DNA of 64,000 nucleotides from Homalodisca vitripennis (Eukaryota; Arthropoda; Insecta; Hemiptera; Cicadellidae), in contig NC_060213.1 of the NCBI RefSeq assembly GCF_021130785.1, forward strand, positions 64,022,001-64,086,000. Direction: 5' to 3'. Shown in pieces: positions 60,961-64,000 of this stretch (its first letter is position 1; each line of letters starts with the position of its first letter). The translations under genes were made by a program, and so were the position numbers. The notes beneath the pieces are model-generated. The model had not been told where the DNA came from, searched no databases, and saw only the letters and a list, made by a program, of their open reading frames with translations.

Positions 60961-61799
60961 GACAGACTGACAAATGCTTTTTTTAAAGACTCATTAGAAA
61001 ACTGTTTTTATTTTCTTAGATCAACAAAAAAAAGAAAAGTGTCACAGTTACAGCGAATTAGGTGACAGGATATTGTTTAAACAAAACAATAAATTAAATA
61101 CAAACTAAATTTGTGTAAACATCTATCGCTTGCCCGAGCTTAGCACTCAATTTCCTGACGAATTAATGGGACATCTTGGGTACTATACATCCTTTGTAAT
61201 TGTGACTAAATATATTCCAATCACCTGAAACATTTCTGAATGATTAGACTTTTAAGTTTATGAAGAGCATTGGTTTCGTAGTGCCATGTTAATTATTAAC
61301 TTTTTATATATTGCAATTAAATATTAGTATAGAAAATATCGGCATTTTAGTTATGTCAGATACTAAACCAAAATACTACAATTGTAGTAATCTTGGCTTC
61401 GCACGCAGTTTTCAAAATCAATATTTTCTATACAGATAAAGTAAAAAAGCAGTTATGCCGTAATATGATAAAGACCTATAAAATGTTTCTTTTTAAGCCC
61501 CTTTTAAACTTTGCATTTTTTGGTGATAGTATCATTTATGTAGACTTGTCATTCACAGATACAGTTAAATGTATAATAGTACATTTTTTAATATTATGGT
61601 GCAATTAAACATTTGAAATAAGAGCTGTCAATAAACGTGCACATGTTTTCAACATATGTTACGATTAGTTCTATTTGCCAAAACTAATTATTAAAAGCTG
61701 AAGTCAGCAATATAAAATTCTAAAACCAAAACATTTAGATTTGGTTTCTACATTTTTGGCAGAATGAGCCCAAGGCAATTGACTTAAATAAAATTGTCT
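60961..61799. other. AT-rich, no gene seen
   Basis: Contains 'cttggcttcgcacgcagttt' near 61,392, another CGGCTTCGC-like motif, at the start of a 71-codon plus-strand ORF (61,393-61,608) that I do not consider coding. The rest is unremarkable. Confidence 0.45.
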
Positions 61800-62615
61800 T
61801 CATCTAGTTTGCTGAGCATTAGCAAAGCCTCTCGAGTGACTGGAAAAGTTTAATTTGTGTTTGTCTGTCCACATGATATTTGGAAAACGAACTATAGACT
61901 TGAAAGTTTGCATAAAGCTTCATTTGTATAAAGGCAACACTGAGTTCAATGACGGTCATCGATCATTCATGGGTGCGAATGTCATGCGTGCGAATTCATG
62001 GGATTTGGTTGAGTGTTTTACACTGGTCTTATGACTAACCATGATGCCAATGAGAAATCAGTAGAATAAATACATTTCGAAACAATCCGAGTAGTATCAT
62101 ACGGACATTTTAATATACGAACATTTTTATTTATGGGGCAAGAATTAAACATAATATATTAGGCAGTTATAATTAAAAGTTAGTGACAAAATTTGATTTC
62201 GACGCACTCTTGAGATGTAGTACCCTCCCTTCTCACCATAATGTTTATAATTTAAACGCTTGCTATAAATCCTCCTAACTAAATGACTAAATATATGGAT
62301 GTATCATGTGGCAAGGTATGGCAATAAAATCATCTGCATACTTTTAATTTTGCATTAAACTTTAATTTATACATAGACAGGCATAAGTTCTACGATGGTG
62401 CATGTCTAACTATGGAATTTGGCTGAGCGTTCATTGCAGCTACTTAGTAGCCTAACACAATTTATCTTTTGTCCACCGGAGGATGTAAACATTTCTTTTT
62501 TGTATGATTGATTTGCTGCAGATCATCTTGAGAATGAAAGAAGCTATATATTTGAAATTTTGCGGGCAAATTCGGCGTAGCCTGTCACGCGACTTATACG
62601 TAGTGGCGTACTCCT
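61800..62615 (-). repeat. Dispersed repeat, inverted relative to D
   Basis: Read in reverse, this follows 22,100-22,970. Its right end 'tgtcacgcgac..atacgtagtggcgtact' is the complement of the start of that repeat, and 'ggaggatgtaaacatttctt' and 'gaatgaaagaagctata' correspond to its next parts. Further left, 'tttggctgagcgtt' (62,420), 'tttggttgagtgtttt' (62,010) and 'tgctgagcattagc' (61,812) are spaced echoes of the 'gctaacgctcagcc' motif. This repeated pattern of 'catgg.atttggctgagcgtt' phrases looks modular. Confidence 0.65.
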
Positions 62616-62990
62616 ACCATTTGTATAAAATAATGTGATTTAAATATTTTGTCATTTTGTAGAAGATAATTAATTACAGTTTCCAAGTTTTCATCTTATA
62701 GGATTTCTGTTTTTATGTGTATTTTTTATTATTTAATGAACAAATATATTTCTTTATCTTCTAGTAATATTGCATAGGTACTTGGAAATATCAACTTAAA
62801 CAACAAATATTTTGTTTGTCTTCTAGTAAGTTACATGAATGGAATTTTATTTCGATTGCCATTTAAAATATTCGGTTAAACAATTACTACAAAATTATTA
62901 GATATCAGTATGTTCTGCATAAAGTGCAAAGGGATTATGTAAGGAAACAGCTTAAGTATTTGAATAGATTGGCCCTATTTTATAGACAAT
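62616..62990. other. AT-rich, nothing seen
   Basis: No gene or repeat recognised. Confidence 0.45.
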
Positions 62991-63300
62991 GCACTTCGTC
63001 TTTCTCTCCAAAAAATATTTAAATAACTGAGACAATATATCCCAGAGAAAGATCTCTTTTTGGCATACATTCAGGTGATGAATGTGACTACTTGCACTTC
63101 TTAAGAAATATTACTAGAAATAAATAAGGATACAACTTTCACTTTCCTGTCACTTTTACTTCTTAACTTTCCGATTCAACGTGCATGTAGCCTCGAATAG
63201 GATTTGAAGAAGCTACTACGAAACTTAAAGTTATGCTTGCAACTCATATCTACAGCAATATACTGTGAAAGTTTACAAACTTAAGTATTTATCTAACATA
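62991..63300 (+). repeat. Diverged copy of the start of D
   Basis: Follows 12,130-12,360 and 27,440-27,660: 'ctgagacaatatatccca', 'acattcaggtgatgaatgtgactac', 'gcacttcttaagaaatat', 'ctagaaataaataagga', then 'gatttgaagaagc' and 'aaacttaaagttatg' against 'ggattttcaaaatc' and 'aagtttaagttatg'. Similarity fades after about 63,300, so it may be a partial third unit. Confidence 0.65.
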
Positions 63301-64000
63301 AATGCTAAACTGAAATTTACTTACTGCTTACAAATAAACATGAAATACATCTAAATGATAGATAAGTATAGTTTATATCAGGTAAAATCACTGAGTTCAC
63401 AAGTGAACAACCTATTCACAAAAGTTACATTTTTAAATTTCTAATTACATACAAGATAAAAATACTTGGTGGTAATGTATCTTTAAAATTTCTTTGATAC
63501 AAATAATTCCATTGGTCCTCAAAAGCTATAAGGTTTTGAGCTGAGTACCTTGTTGTACTTGAAATAAAACAAAGCTATTTTATTGTTAATCTGATTACTA
63601 AATTTGAAATAAAAGACCCAACTTCTTGACAAATGAATATAATTTTATTTTTACCCGACTAAGATTACTTGAAGCACACGCTATTTACACAAATTACTTA
63701 TAGGTGATTCTATAACTCGGTGCAACAGAGTAACAAACTTTTGTCATACTCCTATTAAAAATGAAGGTAACCACAATTTGTGCGTGTTCTTGAAGAATAA
63801 CATAGTATTTTCTGACAATATAACTTCTGGTATAGAATCTCTATGTAGAATTCCTGAGTTACAGAGTTTATTTCCAATTCCTAAACTAACTGGGAATAAT
63901 GAGAATAACTCCATTTATATATGCTTAACTTTTTAAAATCCGTCAAATAATCAGAAACCGTTATCGTTTTTCTTACGTCCTTTTACGTTACAATTCTCGT
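63301..64000. other. AT-rich window end, nothing seen
   Basis: No recognisable gene or repeat. It may continue a diverged D copy, but I could not follow the alignment. Confidence 0.4.

Overview
The window looks like gene-poor, strongly AT-rich nuclear DNA from an arthropod, most likely an insect. Three kinds of evidence point there: a Tc1/mariner transposase with a DUF4817-like N-terminus, non-LTR retrotransposons of jockey/CR1-like character, and a 5S-rRNA-like SINE. A hemipteran is my best guess, but that is an inference from repeat style. I found no intact host protein-coding gene. Most open reading frames are short chance ORFs, microsatellite ORFs (Tyr/Ile or His/Thr runs) or pieces of decayed transposons.

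The main structure is a direct tandem segmental duplication. A long segment (D) followed by a shorter one (R) occurs twice: D at about 12,090-25,020 with R at 25,555-27,412, then D at 27,405-38,125 with R at 42,340-45,190. A further partial R copy lies at 435-1,195, and copies of the first few hundred bases of D lie near 11,445-11,770 and 62,991-63,300. Later insertions separate the two units. Unit 1 carries a 1.3-kb mariner-like element (23,195-24,510), whose exact empty TA site is visible in unit 2 at 37,633-37,634, and a decayed LINE (13,866-16,385). Unit 2 carries a roughly 4-kb LINE between D and R (38,130-42,088), plus a 5'-truncated sister copy of it inside R (42,733-43,270), with the empty site in unit 1 near 26,014-26,022. 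Within this generally diverged duplication, one 259-bp block (21,113-21,371 and 35,511-35,769) is identical except for one base.

Other regions. 0-12 kb: AT-rich DNA with a repeat pair of about 330 bp (3.2 and 7.6 kb), an inverted copy of part of D (5.3 kb), and a SINE with a 5S-like core (8.2 kb). 45-46 kb: a degenerate tRNA-like sequence enclosed by 17-bp inverted repeats, with a truncated second copy. 46-51 kb: nothing recognisable. 51.2-51.6 kb: four tandem units of about 108 bp running into a dispersed repeat. 53-58 kb: GC-richer segments and a frameshifted, intron-containing pseudogene of a YqaJ-type PD-(D/E)XK nuclease. 59.4-61 kb: a third LINE remnant on the minus strand. 61.8-62.6 kb: an inverted copy of a repeat that also lies inside D.

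The recognisable parts do not form a pathway. They record an order of events: duplication, separate transposon insertions into each copy, and one local stretch of homogenisation or constraint. All boundaries and similarities were read by eye; no alignment score was computed.
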